Counted from the stretch's first letter, positions 48,457-60,969 are shown. The stretch is 64,000 nt of DNA from Bolinopsis microptera (GCF_026151205.1 NC_087081.1:13682340-13746339); one strand, 5' to 3'. Numbers and translations: made by a program. The notes: a model not told the origin generated them from the letters alone.

Positions 48457-51400
48457 TCAAGGGTGTGTGATTGGAAGTGGGGGTAACGCGTGAGAAGCTT
48501 GAGTAAGTGACGTCACGTTGCCGCCTGCTGACGTCACAGCTGACACGTGACTAGGAATCGCGTGAGTTGGCAGGGGGATGAGGTGGGAGGAGGGCCGGGA
48601 GATCACTTCCAGCGGAGTGAAGTACGAGGCAAGGGAGCTGGAGACTTGTGAGAGTTGCGTGTAGTGGGCAATGCCTGCAGCTGAAATTTTAGGGTTAAAA
48701 TTTGATTAAATACAAAATAGAATTACATCAAATAAATTCGATTTAACATTGCTTATAAGTTATACTTATGTTGCTATAACCATTCTTTTGTAGGATGCCT
48801 CTAATTCTATACGTGGCTTGACACAGTCCCCACATACATATAACTATATACTTATATACCCTATTAATGCTTTTCATACAAACAAGTTAAAAAGAATCTT
48901 TTATGTCATGTATCCTGGGTTTGGACAGGATATGCCCGCTTAAAATACTTATATCAAGTCTAAAAAATCTAGCTAATTAGCTAAGAATTAATCATTAATT
49001 AAACTACCTTCGAGTCCTCGAGTCCATTGTTCGGCTGATGTGTGAGTCTCTATGGAAGGTTGAGCGAGTCCAGCTAGAGAATAGTGCCAGGGTGTTGGTT
49101 GTCCTGAACTTAGAAAGCTTGTGGACAGGCCGTCAGGTGAAACCTAGGGGAGAAATACATTATTAAACCAGATCTGGTTGTACTCAAGTACACCGTTTTG
49201 GAAGAATATTCTCAGATATTAAAAGATGGCTTTTCTACGGAATTTCTTGGTCACAAAAGCTGATAGAAGTCGCACCCGCATAAAACAAGAAATTAAACAA
49301 ACTCGTTCATAAAATTAGTTCAAACTTTCCTAAAACTAAACCGTTAACTACCTGAAGTGAGACACTGTGAGAAGGAACCAAGGTAACAGCAGGTGAGAGA
49401 GGTACCGGGGAGACTATAGAGACAGGGGAGACGAGAGGAGAACAGGAGAGGTGGCGGGAGGAGGGGGCAGAGTGAGGGGACTCTGCTGTCATTGCCACAT
49501 TCGGGGACACTTCAAATGGTCTCCAGGTACTACCAGTTATTGAGAGCATAGCTTTCCTGAAATAGTGTGGATTAGTACTGAGGTTTGGGGTGATGTCATC
49601 TGCGGGGAAGCTGTTGTGACACCGATATAGGAAATATAACTGTTCTATTTGGTATCCGAACCGGATTTTTATGTTAGGCGTCAAATATCGACATTCAATT
49701 GCAATGATTAAATCTCACGCTGATAAGCATGACAATATACAACACGTGTGGTTGTTGTGACTGTTTGTTCCACTTCTGGCGACTAGGCACAACATGTTTA
49801 GTGTTTACTTCCACATGTTTCAATAACCCGCCTTTCAGTCTACTAAATCATGCATCACTATCAGCCAATCACAGTTAGAAAGTCAGATCACGTGGTTAAT
49901 GAATAATAATAACCAATAATATTTCGAAATTGAGATCACGTGGTTAATGAATCAGCACTCAGCAGTACGAACCTTCTCGCGTACACTATCAGGACTTGAT
50001 ACAATGTATCAAAAACTTTCTAAACATGGCAATAATTCGTGTTGTGAGTGACTTACGACTGTTAGGTTAGACAAACTACCACAAACTATTTCAAAAATGC
50101 ACCAAAATTTATGAACACAGCGAAATGAACACCACAATTGTAAGAAAATGGTAAAGCGAAAATGATAAACTAACTTGTTTTTAGAGTTGGCTGCCCGATC
50201 TCTCTGTCTTCTGTTCTTGAACCAGTTACTCACCTGTAAATTTTATTTTGAAAACTTGATCAAGAAAACATTTTAAACTCAATTTTTAAACGAATTTCAT
50301 TTCCACTGGATATTTCCGGTGTATGAAAGATATAAAAAAAGATACGAAAATTAAATTTATCTTAATATTAAACACGTTGAAGTGAAAGAGAAAGCCCGTA
50401 ATTTTACTTGTGTTGGAGTAAGTCCAGCAGCCTCAGCCAAGTCTCTCTTGATATTTGGAGCGGGGTAAGGATTCTGAATGTACCACTCTCTAAGTATTGT
50501 TCTAGCTTTCTCTGTAGGGAATGCTGAAGTTAGAGTATCTATTAGATACGATCAGAATTGGAGTCTATATATCAGAAATACCACAGAGATTATATTCTCA
50601 ATAATAGAAAATGCCAACCTTGGGCAGATTGGCCCCCTTTGAATTAACACTAATCTTTAAACTGTTAAAGAATACAAATCGTCGGAAATTTTTTTTTTCC
50701 AAAGCTCAAACAGTCTGACCACCCTGAATATGTCCTCTTACCTTTGAAACAGTGGTTGTTCTGGCTACCGTCCCAGATACTCTTAGGAAGAGGGTACTTC
50801 TTCCTCACTCTGTACTTATCTACCGCTCCTAGAGGTCGTCCTCTCAGTCTCTCTGCTTCCTTGTAGTGGGCGTCGTGCCACATCTGTTGTAGTGGTGCTC
50901 TGGACACTTTGGCGAACTGAGGGGGTGCAGTTAGAAAACATGCCAAATCTGCTGCAAAAACGTTTAAAACAATTAAGAATCAGGCAAACAGACTTACGTT
51001 GTTTTCCTCTAAGATAGAGAAGAGTTCCCTGTACTCCCCCTTCTGGTAACGGACCATGGCTCTAGCTGCCACCAGATACTCGTTATTCTCTGGAAAAGGA
51101 AAAACGTGAGCAATATAACAAAACTTACTTTAAGCAAACTAGTTATAACTTATTGATAAAGTTTAAAAAGGAACAAATTTGTAATTTTAAGTAAACTGTT
51201 GTTTTGATTAAGTATGACTTTGGTTTAACTTTATCCAACTTACCTAGATGACCGGATATCTGTGGGGGGATAGAAGACAGGAAGCGGTCCAGGGCAGAAA
51301 GATCACCTCTGTTCTCTAGCTCTTTCAAGACGTACTCTAAAAGCAGATAATTGATTAGGTTATTGAACAATTGACCTGATCGTGTAATGATTATGAAATC

Positions 51401-54400
51401 AATAAATATATTGCTATTATATCTTATAATGGCTAAAGTATAATGGTTCATTGCGCAGTGTCTACAAACTAAAATTACGTCAAAGAGAAAGTGAAAATGG
51501 AACTAACCGAACTGTTCCTCGGAGAAGGAACACTCAGGGAAGACCTGAGTAAAAGTGTCACAGCCAGGTGGTACCTTGACCAGTTCTCTAGGGACATGCT
51601 CTGTAGTGTGGGGTTTCATGTGGTGGAGCTGTTGGGATTCTCCGGGTTTCAGGGCCACTGCCGCGTCATCTGGAAATACATGAGTGTAAGATAGTGAAAC
51701 ATATTCTGTAAATTCATGGGATAGTGAAACAGACGAGCGCATGAAAAACAAATGACGGGGATTTACACCTTTTACAACAAAATGGAGTTGATTCCTGGAA
51801 ACTGTTAATTTTTCTTAAAACTGTTTCTATTAAGTTCGCAGTTATACGGTGTATGTGACTTTGGGCGTCCTTGCGTAAAACTGACCGACGATATAATCGA
51901 ATTACTGATTGGATAAATGAGTGAAAGAGTCCGGAGACTACAAACAAAGGAGGGTAATTGACGATTATTTCAGTTAATTATGAACAAGAATGTGGACCAG
52001 TAAAAACACTACCATGAGGCAAATAGTTACTCCACCACCCCGATAATGTTTTTGTATATTAGAGCTTTAGCCACAGGTAGGTTGGTCTGCACGGAGCCCC
52101 ACAGTTTCAATTCCTTGTTTAACTAGCCGTACAGCAAGGATATCAACTGTGCTCACCAGGTTAGGCACATAACCAACACTACCCTGCTAAAGGCATAAAC
52201 ACCTTTAGATTCATGACAAACTTGTCCGGATTTCTTCCTTGTTCTTATGGTAGCAAAGTTCCAAATTATGCTGTTATGTTGCGATAAATCTTACTGAGGG
52301 GGGGATTCACTTAGAATGAACGGAGCAAATGAGAGGATGGCTTTTACTAAGATCGAGAAAAAATCAAAATCAACCCACATTTTCAATTTCAGTAATTACA
52401 GTCAGGTGATTTAAAATAGGAACATACCAAATGAATTGGAAAAACAATTTCGTCGGATGAATTTTCTATAAAATCAAGTCTGCGGAATCGCATTGCGCAT
52501 ACAAAATCTGAGAGAACCTCAAAATCAAAATCTTTAAAGTCACATACCACAGATAGCACAGTAATCCAAATAAGTCATAATGAATACTTGGCTTCAACCG
52601 AATATTGAAACAATTTGAATAAAAAAAACAGGCACTATGAAAATCTCGTCAAAGTGGAAGTGGGTATGATATGAACTGCTGTACGGAACATCTTTTAAAG
52701 AATCGTGTCCAAATCATGTTCCCACAGATAATTGAGCGTGTTAATTGACCCCAGACCGCTCAATAACCTGCTTTCTTGATTATCACGTGACGAGACCCAC
52801 TTAACACGTGGTCTGAGAGACTCTGAACGGAACAGGACAACATAATGTCATGTGATCCGGTGATTAACACGTGATTCTGTGATTAACACGTGACACGACG
52901 TAACAGATTACTGCTCAAGAACACTGTCAATTGATGAGCAGACAGACACTAGCTGATCAAGTGGCTGCAGTATATGTGTTCATCATGACAAGAGCTTTGA
53001 TCCTGTCTGCAGTTTCCATACCTCAGTCAATGAGACAAACCTGGATTTAACCTGGGAATTGGACGCAGACAACGGTCCTGGAAAATGTCTGGGAATTGTG
53101 GCTCTGCCGCTCCGTTATCTGATAATTTCCCACATCTAATAATATGGAACGAGGACGTTAGTTTTAGCCAGATCACCAAAGTCTGGATTTGACGCATACC
53201 ATTCTACAGATATGCCAATTGCCAAATAATTACAAGATTATGTGTTCTCCTCCGAATATGGTTATGATTTAAAGCAGGAGACCGGATGAGTGTTTGTTAT
53301 TGAGTATTATAGGGCTCCCTTCCACCAGGGGTGAAGGGAGTTACTCCGAATAAGGTTATGATTCAATATTATAGTGGGCCGGATGAGAGTTTGTTTATTT
53401 AGGGCTCCCTTTCTGTTAAAATCAGGATAAATCAATTAGCATGTTAGTGTAAGTCGTCAACTCACCCTACTAGGAATTATTATGTTTGCTGTAACTTAAG
53501 ATTTTAGGAATGGTGAGTTTTTGTCAGAAACTTGTTCAGATGATGAAAAAAGCTAACATATTTCCTTGAATGAGGTTGAGATTGGGACTATAAGTACCTT
53601 GAAGTTGTGCTGGTCGAGGTGGTTTCCAGATAGAGCTGTTACACAGTGCAAGGGTAGAAAACGGTTCATGTTTCACTTCATAGCTCATGCAGGGTTCATG
53701 TTTCACTTCGAAATTCACAGTTTCTTCGTGTTCAACTTCAAATTTCATCGCAGTTTTACAGCTCACTGGATCAATGTTTAGGGTTAAGGGTCAGATACTG
53801 GATAGCTCTTCTCTGATTAGCTCTTGCACTTCCAGTTCTCAATAACTCTGCTTGATTGCCGGCAAGTTTTCACAAATCTTGAAAACACAAAACGTACTCA
53901 AAGAAAAATATAAGGCTTATAAGTTAAAACCTCTGTACTCAGCTCCACAAACAGGAAACAAACTAATAAAAACGGCGAGGATGGAGGAATGTTGAAAGTA
54001 TTTGCTCAAGAACGGATAACTTTCTGTGCAGTGAAACTCAATAGCCCACAAGCATACACCAATCGTCCACCTCACTCCACGTGACAATACCCCTCCTTCT
54101 GATTGGCTATCACATCTGAAATTTCACTTCTGATTGGATCTCACAACTGATATCTCACTTCTGAGATGCTGTCAAAGTGATAGCCGGCTCAGCGCGTGAA
54201 GCTGATTGGAAGTACGAAGGTGATACGATGAGACTGGGTGTCTCCGGCCGCTAGGGCGGATATCTGGACCATGGACCATGGTGGCCAGGCATTCTCTCAT
54301 TATACTTGTAAAAATAGCAACACATGTGAAGTGTTGTGGAACTTGGAGAACTGCCATTGTTAGGGAGTCTGTTTTGAAGGGACGACATTCCGTTTCTGCT

Positions 54401-55493
54401 TGATTTTGTGTTATGGTTGTGTTCACATTTTCGATGACAAAAGTATTTGAGCGGTACAAACTACAGCATGTACGTGTTGACGCGACCGGAGAGGTGAAAA
54501 AGTAAATAACGCTTAAATTGAACAGCTAAGTAAACAATTGTGACAGCCGAAATCCAAATTGAGAGACCCGAAATAATGTGTAGATTGTTATGACAACGAA
54601 CAATTATAATGACAACCGTTACGGACAGTAATTTTACACCTGCTTTAAGGCCTACAACAAGCCTGCTTTATCTTTTTACGGTCGTCATCAGAAATTAATA
54701 GGATTATAGGTATAAGATTTAATTGGGTTTAACTGTCCGGGAAATAATTATAAAACCCTGTGAAAATTAAAGTCGTTTACAACAATCAACTACACAAATT
54801 GTAATCTATAACAGCACCACAACCAGCACAATTAAGAGTCCCACTATAATAATAAAGTCCACGTATTGGAGATTGTTAGTACTTGTCTAATACAGGTCTA
54901 AGCACCGTACGTAGTTACCTAGTGATTACATAGCAGGATCCCTCACTGCTAACCACTTCAATCTCCGACAACCCTACCTGATCACTTCCAACCTCAATCA
55001 TCAAGCAAACAATCACTAATAAAACTTGAAAACAACACAAAATCATCGGCTGGCCCACCACACGATACGTGACGACGCAATGAAAAACTATAATGACGAT
55101 CTAACATATCAAATAAGCGTGCAGAATCCCCTAAGTTATCCTAATATCAATATCAAAGCAGTATTTCATCTCTATTTGCTGGTGTAATCTGACAGTGATA
55201 CTATGTTGATACTGTTCCCCTTTATCAGCTATATTCATGAACAGGCTTCCCTCCCCCCAGACGGTAATGCCTCTAATCTGAGTTGCAACTGATATACCCC
55301 GTATCACTGCAAACAACTACATAGATCATCACACACTCACGAGAGAGAGAGAGAGGGAGGGGAGCTGGGTAATGTGGTGTGAGTATAACTTTGCGGCGGA
55401 AATAAAGGTGAATGAAAGTTACAAACCGTGTGGTGGAGGGTAACGTTCATCCTTGATCTGGTCGAGGAAACTCATGGCGTGTTGCTGGGACAT
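48457..55493 (-). CDS. SIX: SIX-class homeodomain transcription factor
   Basis: Ten coding exons (minus): 55427-55493, 51508-51669, 51244-51336, 50998-51089, 50742-50916, 50408-50511, 50175-50233, 49352-49556, 49008-49143, 48457-48680. All phases fit; 438 aa. Start [16 protein letters not shown]. The SIX domain runs from FSEEQF (residue 71) to [11 protein letters not shown] (about 188), and the homeodomain covers about 188-247, with [15 protein letters not shown] as recognition helix. The C-terminus is Ser/Pro/Thr-rich. [10 protein letters not shown] and LTPTQ resemble SIX3/6 (Optix), while VSNWF, NPYP and LAEA resemble SIX1/2, so the subfamily is open. The homeodomain exon has two in-frame acceptors 12 nt apart; the downstream one gives the standard CFKEKAR spacing. 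First-exon assignment rests on phase, a good ATG and the promoter-like sequence upstream. Confidence 0.9.
49886..49952. promoter_or_regulatory. Duplicated E-box/homeobox-core site in a SIX intron
   Basis: The 19-mer GATCACGTGGTTAATGAAT occurs exactly twice, at 49886-49904 and 49934-49952, with CCAAT between them. It combines CACGTG with a TAAT core and sits in the intron after the recognition-helix exon. Confidence 0.4.
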
Positions 55494-55740
55494 CTCGGTG
55501 ACAAACAGAGAAACTTATACAAATACAGTGCATGTGCGAAGCTATTCGATTTATCGGAACCAAAAAGAACAGGATCGAGGAGTATAAGGCGTGCACGTGA
55601 CAGTAGAGGGAGCCAATGGGAGAGCGAGCCGCGCACACGTGTCACAGTCAATTGCTTTCATTGGCGGCACGTGACTTGTTACAGCAGTGCGATTGGTCGA
55701 GCGAGGTAACGTGACCGTTTATTGGAATCCAGCAGCCACG
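55494..55740 (-). promoter_or_regulatory. Probable SIX promoter: three CACGTG and four CCAAT boxes
   Basis: Directly upstream of the SIX start codon. CACGTG at 55594-55599, 55636-55641 and 55668-55673; CCAAT/ATTGG at 55613-55617, 55660-55664, 55692-55696 and 55721-55725. The spacing is tight and no TATA box is seen. USF/Max/TFE-like bHLH-Zip factors and NF-Y are the families known to bind such sites; use here is inference. Confidence 0.5.
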
Positions 55741-57352
55741 CTCAATATTGTCAATGTTTACACAAGCTCCCCCAGCGACCCCAACATTTGAAATATAATC
55801 AAATTGAGTTGTCTAACTATCACATTCCAAATTTTATTACCTCAACGGAAGACGGATTTTTGCTGTCACGTTACCTTGGAAGATTGTTTTGGTTGGACGG
55901 CTGCAGTTTTCTTGCTTGTCCATTGGTCAATGACCTCTGCACCCAAAGCAAAGAGTATGTTTCAAGAAGATGATGTACATGCCACGCATATTCGTCATCT
56001 TTATGTTTTACGATTCTTCGTTCCGAGTAGAGTAATCGTATTGATTGAGAGTTTGAGGCACGTTGCTGTTCCTGCTGACTGCTTGATCTCATTATAAAAG
56101 CTTCCCTCTCTCCAAATCAGGGATATAGAATCTCCTGTCGGCAATAACTAGCAAATTTGGAACATAATAAGATATTTATAGAGTGAAGCATTCCGATTTA
56201 GTTATAAAATTAGGTGTATCTGACCGAAGCTCCCAAGTCTACAAAATTCTTAAGATTTTCCTATAATCACTATATAATCAAGTATCTCCAAAATTGTCAA
56301 TGATTTTTTAGTTTTTGTGTATTTATAATTATTCTCGTTGAATGTTTGTATTGTGATCACGGCATTTGACAGCTATACTGCTTATACACATAATTCAACC
56401 GAAATCAATTGAGTAGATGATCGTTGTTTAGATAGTGAGCCGTGACTTCAGGTAATTGGGTTATAATTTTTATATCGTAACAAATACCTTGGATCAAGTA
56501 CACGGGCCGGTAACTGGTACTTAGTAGCACGAACACATGAGAAGTTCAGAATGTCAGGGTTTTTGGTACGGAGATGAGGTCACCTGTTAATCATGTTAAT
56601 CTACTCAGTGGTGCTGTGAACACCCTCTATTACTATTGTCAAGCAGTGAGAGGGGATGAAAATAGCTGATTATCTCTCAATGAACCCGACCTGGTCGTTG
56701 TTAGCACCGTGCCAAAGAGGGATGTGATTAAACCGTCAAGCAAATCCAACTTGGTGGTAGGAAAACTATTTTGTGACACTAATTAATCGAAAAGAGGCCG
56801 CGCTCACAGGCCGTAGTCATTTTGCTATGCTGCTTCATGACACACTATGAAAACACTAAAATAAATCAGCTGTGACTAATTGTTAGTATTCTGTGTTATC
56901 AGACAGTTATTTCACAAAAATATATACACCAAGACTTTTTTGTTTTGAATATCGGATAATCAATACATACTTTGATCATTGTCTATAAATCCGAGGGAAA
57001 ACACCCAACCTAGGTTAAAAAATCAGAAATATCACAACCCAGTCAACAGTGCTTATAGTTTAAATACTAAAATATATTCATATCTTGCAGAAATAACTGC
57101 TGGATGAAAAAGTTAAGTCTTAATGACTTATGAAATCAATTGTTATTGCATGTATGCAATTTAAAATGGTCAAGATTGAACAAATTCCGCCGAGTTAGAA
57201 CGCAGTAATCTTATAACAGGTTATATTAACTAGCAGGAACCCTCGAATTTTACTTACTCTAGGTATGTTATTCATTCATGTATAGTCGAGTCGATGGTGT
57301 TAGTGCCATCTCCGACAACTTTACGTTTAATTCCGTTTAATTCCGTTTAATT
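55741..57352. other. Gene-free stretch
   Basis: No gene seen. A 10-bp repeat (GTTTAATTCC, three copies) lies at about 57325-57354. Confidence 0.4.
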
Positions 57353-57641
57353 CCCGTATAACCCTAAAATGGTGTCAAGACTCAAGAGACTAAAATACTT
57401 ATTACCTATTTAATTCGCGTTTTTGACACCACTTGGGGTACCAAATTTTGGGCTCTAAAACTCCTATTTCTTGGCCAATCTTTTATTTTTTCATGCTGAT
57501 TTGAAGGCCATTAAAGCATTTGACCCAGTCAAAAAATTTTCAGTTGTATATCTTTTACGGTTTTTGCGGAAATTCGCGTTAAAGTTGATGCCGTGGTGTC
57601 AGTAAAATGGCACGGATAAATATATATCGTCTCGCTTTATA
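57353..57641 (-). mobile_element. Short repeat, uninterrupted copy of the 29.8-31.5-kb element
   Basis: Reverse match to the two outer parts of 29849-31493, lacking the 1.35-kb ORF segment. Includes the GGTGTC...GACACC inverted pair. It directly abuts the truncated LINE that follows. Confidence 0.75.
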
Positions 57642-57664
57642 TATAGTATACTATATATAGTATA

Positions 57665-59225
57665 CTATACTTACTGAAAAGTACTAGAGTAACCCACCTC
57701 CTCTGGGCCGATGACCTGATTCTGCTGGCTCTCGATCAAGAGAGTCTTCAAAGAATGTTAGAAGTTTTACATACCTACTGTCAAGAGTGGGGGTTATCGG
57801 TTAACATATCAAAAACAGCAATTATGGTGTTTAACCGGGCAGGACGGGTGCTCAAGGACAGTACTAATTTTGTCTACGGGGAAATGACCTTGCCATCAGT
57901 GCGTGAGTACACATATCTTGGAATTACGTTCACACTCACGGGATCTTTAAAACTTGCCCAGATAAAGCTTAGACAAAAAGGGCTCCGGAGCTACTTCTCT
58001 CTCAAGAGTATGCTTGACCTTCGATACCTCCGGAAGACAACTGTGTTTAAGCTTTTCGACACTCTGATTGTTCCTGTTCTATCCTACGGGTGTCAGATCT
58101 GGCTTCCCATGACAAATTTCATGTCTATCTTTGCTTCGGGGAGTTATCCGGCTACTCAGGATACAGCAAAAGACCCCCTGGAGAAAGTTCACCTATCATT
58201 TATGAAATGGACTATGAATGTCAACAAATCGACTTCAAACACCGCTGTGTGGGGTGACACTGGAAGATACCCGCTTGCCATCGAGCTTACGTCCCAAGTC
58301 TATAGCTACCTCGGGAGGTTGGAGGGACTTGACAAAGAGGGATGCTCTTCTTTAGTAAGGCACGCTTACGCCGAGCAGAGGGATCTGAATCTGTTATGGT
58401 TCTCCCGGCTGGAATCCACCAAGAACACAGTGAAACAACTGACAGGAGGAAGTGATATCTCAAACCCGCTCGAAATCAGCGAAGCTATGAAAACCCTTTT
58501 CGTTCAACAATGGAACAAAGAGCGAAAACTCAACAGAAAACTAGGATTCTACAACCTCATCAAGGCAAGCTTCGGTTGCGAAACATACCTGTCGATCAGC
58601 CTACGGCCACAGCAGACTAGGAGACTTGCGCAACTTAGAACAAGCTCGCATCAATACAACATCGAAACTGGAAGACATGGCATGCATCGACATAAACTTT
58701 CGAATAGGGCATGCAAACACTGTTCCACTACAGATGCGGAGTCACTCGATCTTCTTCTAGAGCTTCCTTTCCCTGATCCAATCATCGAAGATGAACTTCA
58801 TGTATTGCGTACTTGCCCTCTCTATGAAGATCTCCGCCACTGTTTGTCCCAACAAAGTAAAACATTACTCTTCTCTGACATTGGACAGATCTTCGCACAC
58901 CCTTCAACCATCGGAGACCTAGGAAGGTTCCTTACCAAAGCTCATGAACGAAGATTCCCTAAAGCGTCCTCCAAACAAATTCCTAACATTAACAATATTG
59001 CCAAATTATAATCTATGACTCGGAACACTTTCAGAAAAGTTCAGTTAAATTATTAAGTATTTTGAATCTCACTCTTAAGATTTACAGGGTTCATTGTATA
59101 TATTATATATTTTATGACTTTTGGGTAAATTTAATTTTTTATATCTGGTCAGACATTACCATTGTAATTTGACTTTTGAATCGTTTAATCCGTTTAATTT
59201 AATCCGTTTAATCCGTTTTAGTAAG
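57665..59225 (+). mobile_element. 5'-truncated LINE with long intact RT C-terminal frame
   Basis: The frame is open from about 57665 to the TAA ending at 59011 (an ATG at 57755 would give 418 aa). It starts inside the RT palm: THLLWADDLILL is the YxDD catalytic block with Trp at the first position, followed by CQEWGLSVNISKTAIMVF and YTYLGITF (thumb region), FKLFDTLIVPVLSYGCQIW, and a C-terminal CKHC...HVLRTC zinc-knuckle-like segment. RT motifs upstream of YxDD are missing, so it cannot work alone. The 3' UTR ends in TTTAATCCG repeats. A shorter, more decayed sibling is at 35459-36016. Confidence 0.85.
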
Positions 59226-59274
59226 ATAGAATTTATATGATTATGATTAGGGCTCGTTCACATATTTATATTAC

Positions 59275-60969
59275 GTCGGCAATAGGAACTGACCGGAAAT
59301 CCGGCTGAATCCGGTTCCGGCTGGATATCCGGAGCTTCAAAATCCGGTTCCGGTTCCGGCTCCGGCTGGAAAAAAATTTGCCGGATTTTTGCCGGATTTC
59401 AGTTTTTTTTACCGAAAAAAAAAAATCAAAAAAATATTTTCGGCTAATAATGAACAGGGTAGCCTGAATCGTGGAAAAAAAGTGGTTTTAAGAAAAACTT
59501 TAAAAAAATTTTGACTTAGAAGTTTTTCGGTCCGAGTCGTTCTCGAGACGTACCTCCTGTCTCGAGAGCTCCCGCTTCCGAGCTCGTGTTGCAAAATGGA
59601 GGCCTGCCTTCCAAGATCACATTACCGGGGGAAACCTCGAGTCCAGAATTGTGTATCGATGGGTATGTGCGGACTTCGAAAAACCAAAAAAATATTTTCG
59701 GCTAATAATGAACAGGGTAGCCTGAATCGTGGAAAAAAGTGGTTTTCAGAAAAACTTTGAAAAATTTTGACTTAGAAGTTTTTCGGTCCGAGTCGTTCTC
59801 GAGACGTACCTCCTGTATCGAGAGCTCCCGCTTCCGAGCTCGTGTTGCAAAGGGGAGGCCTGCCTTCCGTGATCACATTACCAGGGGAAACCTCGAGTCC
59901 AAAATTGTGTATCGAGGGGTAGGTGGGGACTTCGAAAAACCGAAAAAATATTTACGGCTAATAATGAACAGGGTAGCCTGAATCGTGGTAAAAAGTGGTT
60001 TTCAGAAAAACTTCGAAAAATTTTAACTTAAAAGTTTTCGGTCCGAGTCGTTCTCGAGACGTACCTCCTGTATCGAGAGCTCCCGCTTCCGAGCTCGTGT
60101 TGCAAAGGGGAGGCCTGGCTTCCGAGATCGCATTACCGGGGGAAACCTTGAGTCCAGAATACAGAATAGTGTATCGAGGGGTAGGTGCGGACTTAGAAAA
60201 AACCGGAAAATATTTTGGGCCACCTCCCTGGGCTAGCCCCCGGCTATAATCGCAAAATTGGCAGTATTTAATCTTCTGATTATGAAATACGAAATATGAA
60301 GGTCACGTGTTCAGGGTTTAATTAGCTCATTACTGCAATCATGTGACTCAGCTCTAGACGCCAGACGGTGATTAGTACTATACTAGACAGTGCCTGCTTA
60401 CGAACAACCTTATTAAGCACCTCTGGTTGTAAGTCACGTGACCCAATGATACTCAGACTTGCATAAAAAAAAAGGTAATTCGCACAAACGCGCTCAATCA
60501 GGGCCGGGGTCTGGCGGCATATGCCAATTAGATATCATTTCTGATTATTACTCGTCTAGTGTCGTGACTCGTGTCTACTCGTGTTACATTCTGTCTGCTA
60601 CGTACTGCTTGTTTAAGCAATGTCTAGTAGTAGATAGGAAGATTTGTAAAAAAACTATATCTGTTCGGACGTTGAAGCCGCCCTAAGTCGAGTCGAATAG
60701 TAGTAAATCTAAAACATCGTCCGTCTGGTTGTTCTACTCAGAAGAAAATGGGATCCCTTATGCAAGCTGCAAGAAGTGCTCGATGAAGATTAGGCGTGGA
60801 AAGGAAGGAAATTTTCCGGCAACATCCGGCAAAATCCGGCTGCCTTTTATTTCACTCTGAAACCACCGGTTCCGGTCCGGCAAAATCCGGCTTGCCGGAT
60901 TTGAGATCCAAATCCGGCTGAATCCGGTCCGGCAGCCAAAACCCCAATCCGGTCGGTTCCTAGTCGGCA
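59275..60969 (+). mobile_element. hAT-like element remnant with BED zinc finger
   Basis: Ends share an inverted segment: GTCGGCAATAGGAACTGACC at the left and, in reverse, TTGCCGACTAGGAACCGACC at the right. Both subterminal zones are rich in CCGGAATCCGGCT-type words. Around 60705-60800 (+) a frame reads SSVWLFYSEENGIPYASCKK and then CSMKIRRG, which fits a BED zinc finger (VW...Y...C..C) of a hAT transposase. The rest of the transposase is gone, replaced by a satellite array. Confidence 0.6.
59430..60230 (+). repeat. Tandem repeat, unit about 257 bp, three copies
   Basis: The block CGGCTAATAATGAACAGGGT recurs at about 59440, 59698 and 59956, each followed by TCGTTCTCGAGACGTACCTC and AACCTCGAGTCCA-type words. 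The copies are close to identical, with small indels. Confidence 0.9.

Noticed and set aside
50512..50523. Four extra residues (AFPT) in the SIX homeodomain as the main product
   Set aside because: The downstream acceptor gives the canonical spacing from CFK to LREWY; the longer form is kept only as a possible variant.
53536..53766. 76-codon minus frame with repeated FEVKHE-like words in SIX intron 1
   Set aside because: The repetition comes from a short DNA repeat (TTCATGTTTCACTTC). Splicing it in is not needed, because exons 1 and 2 already join in phase.
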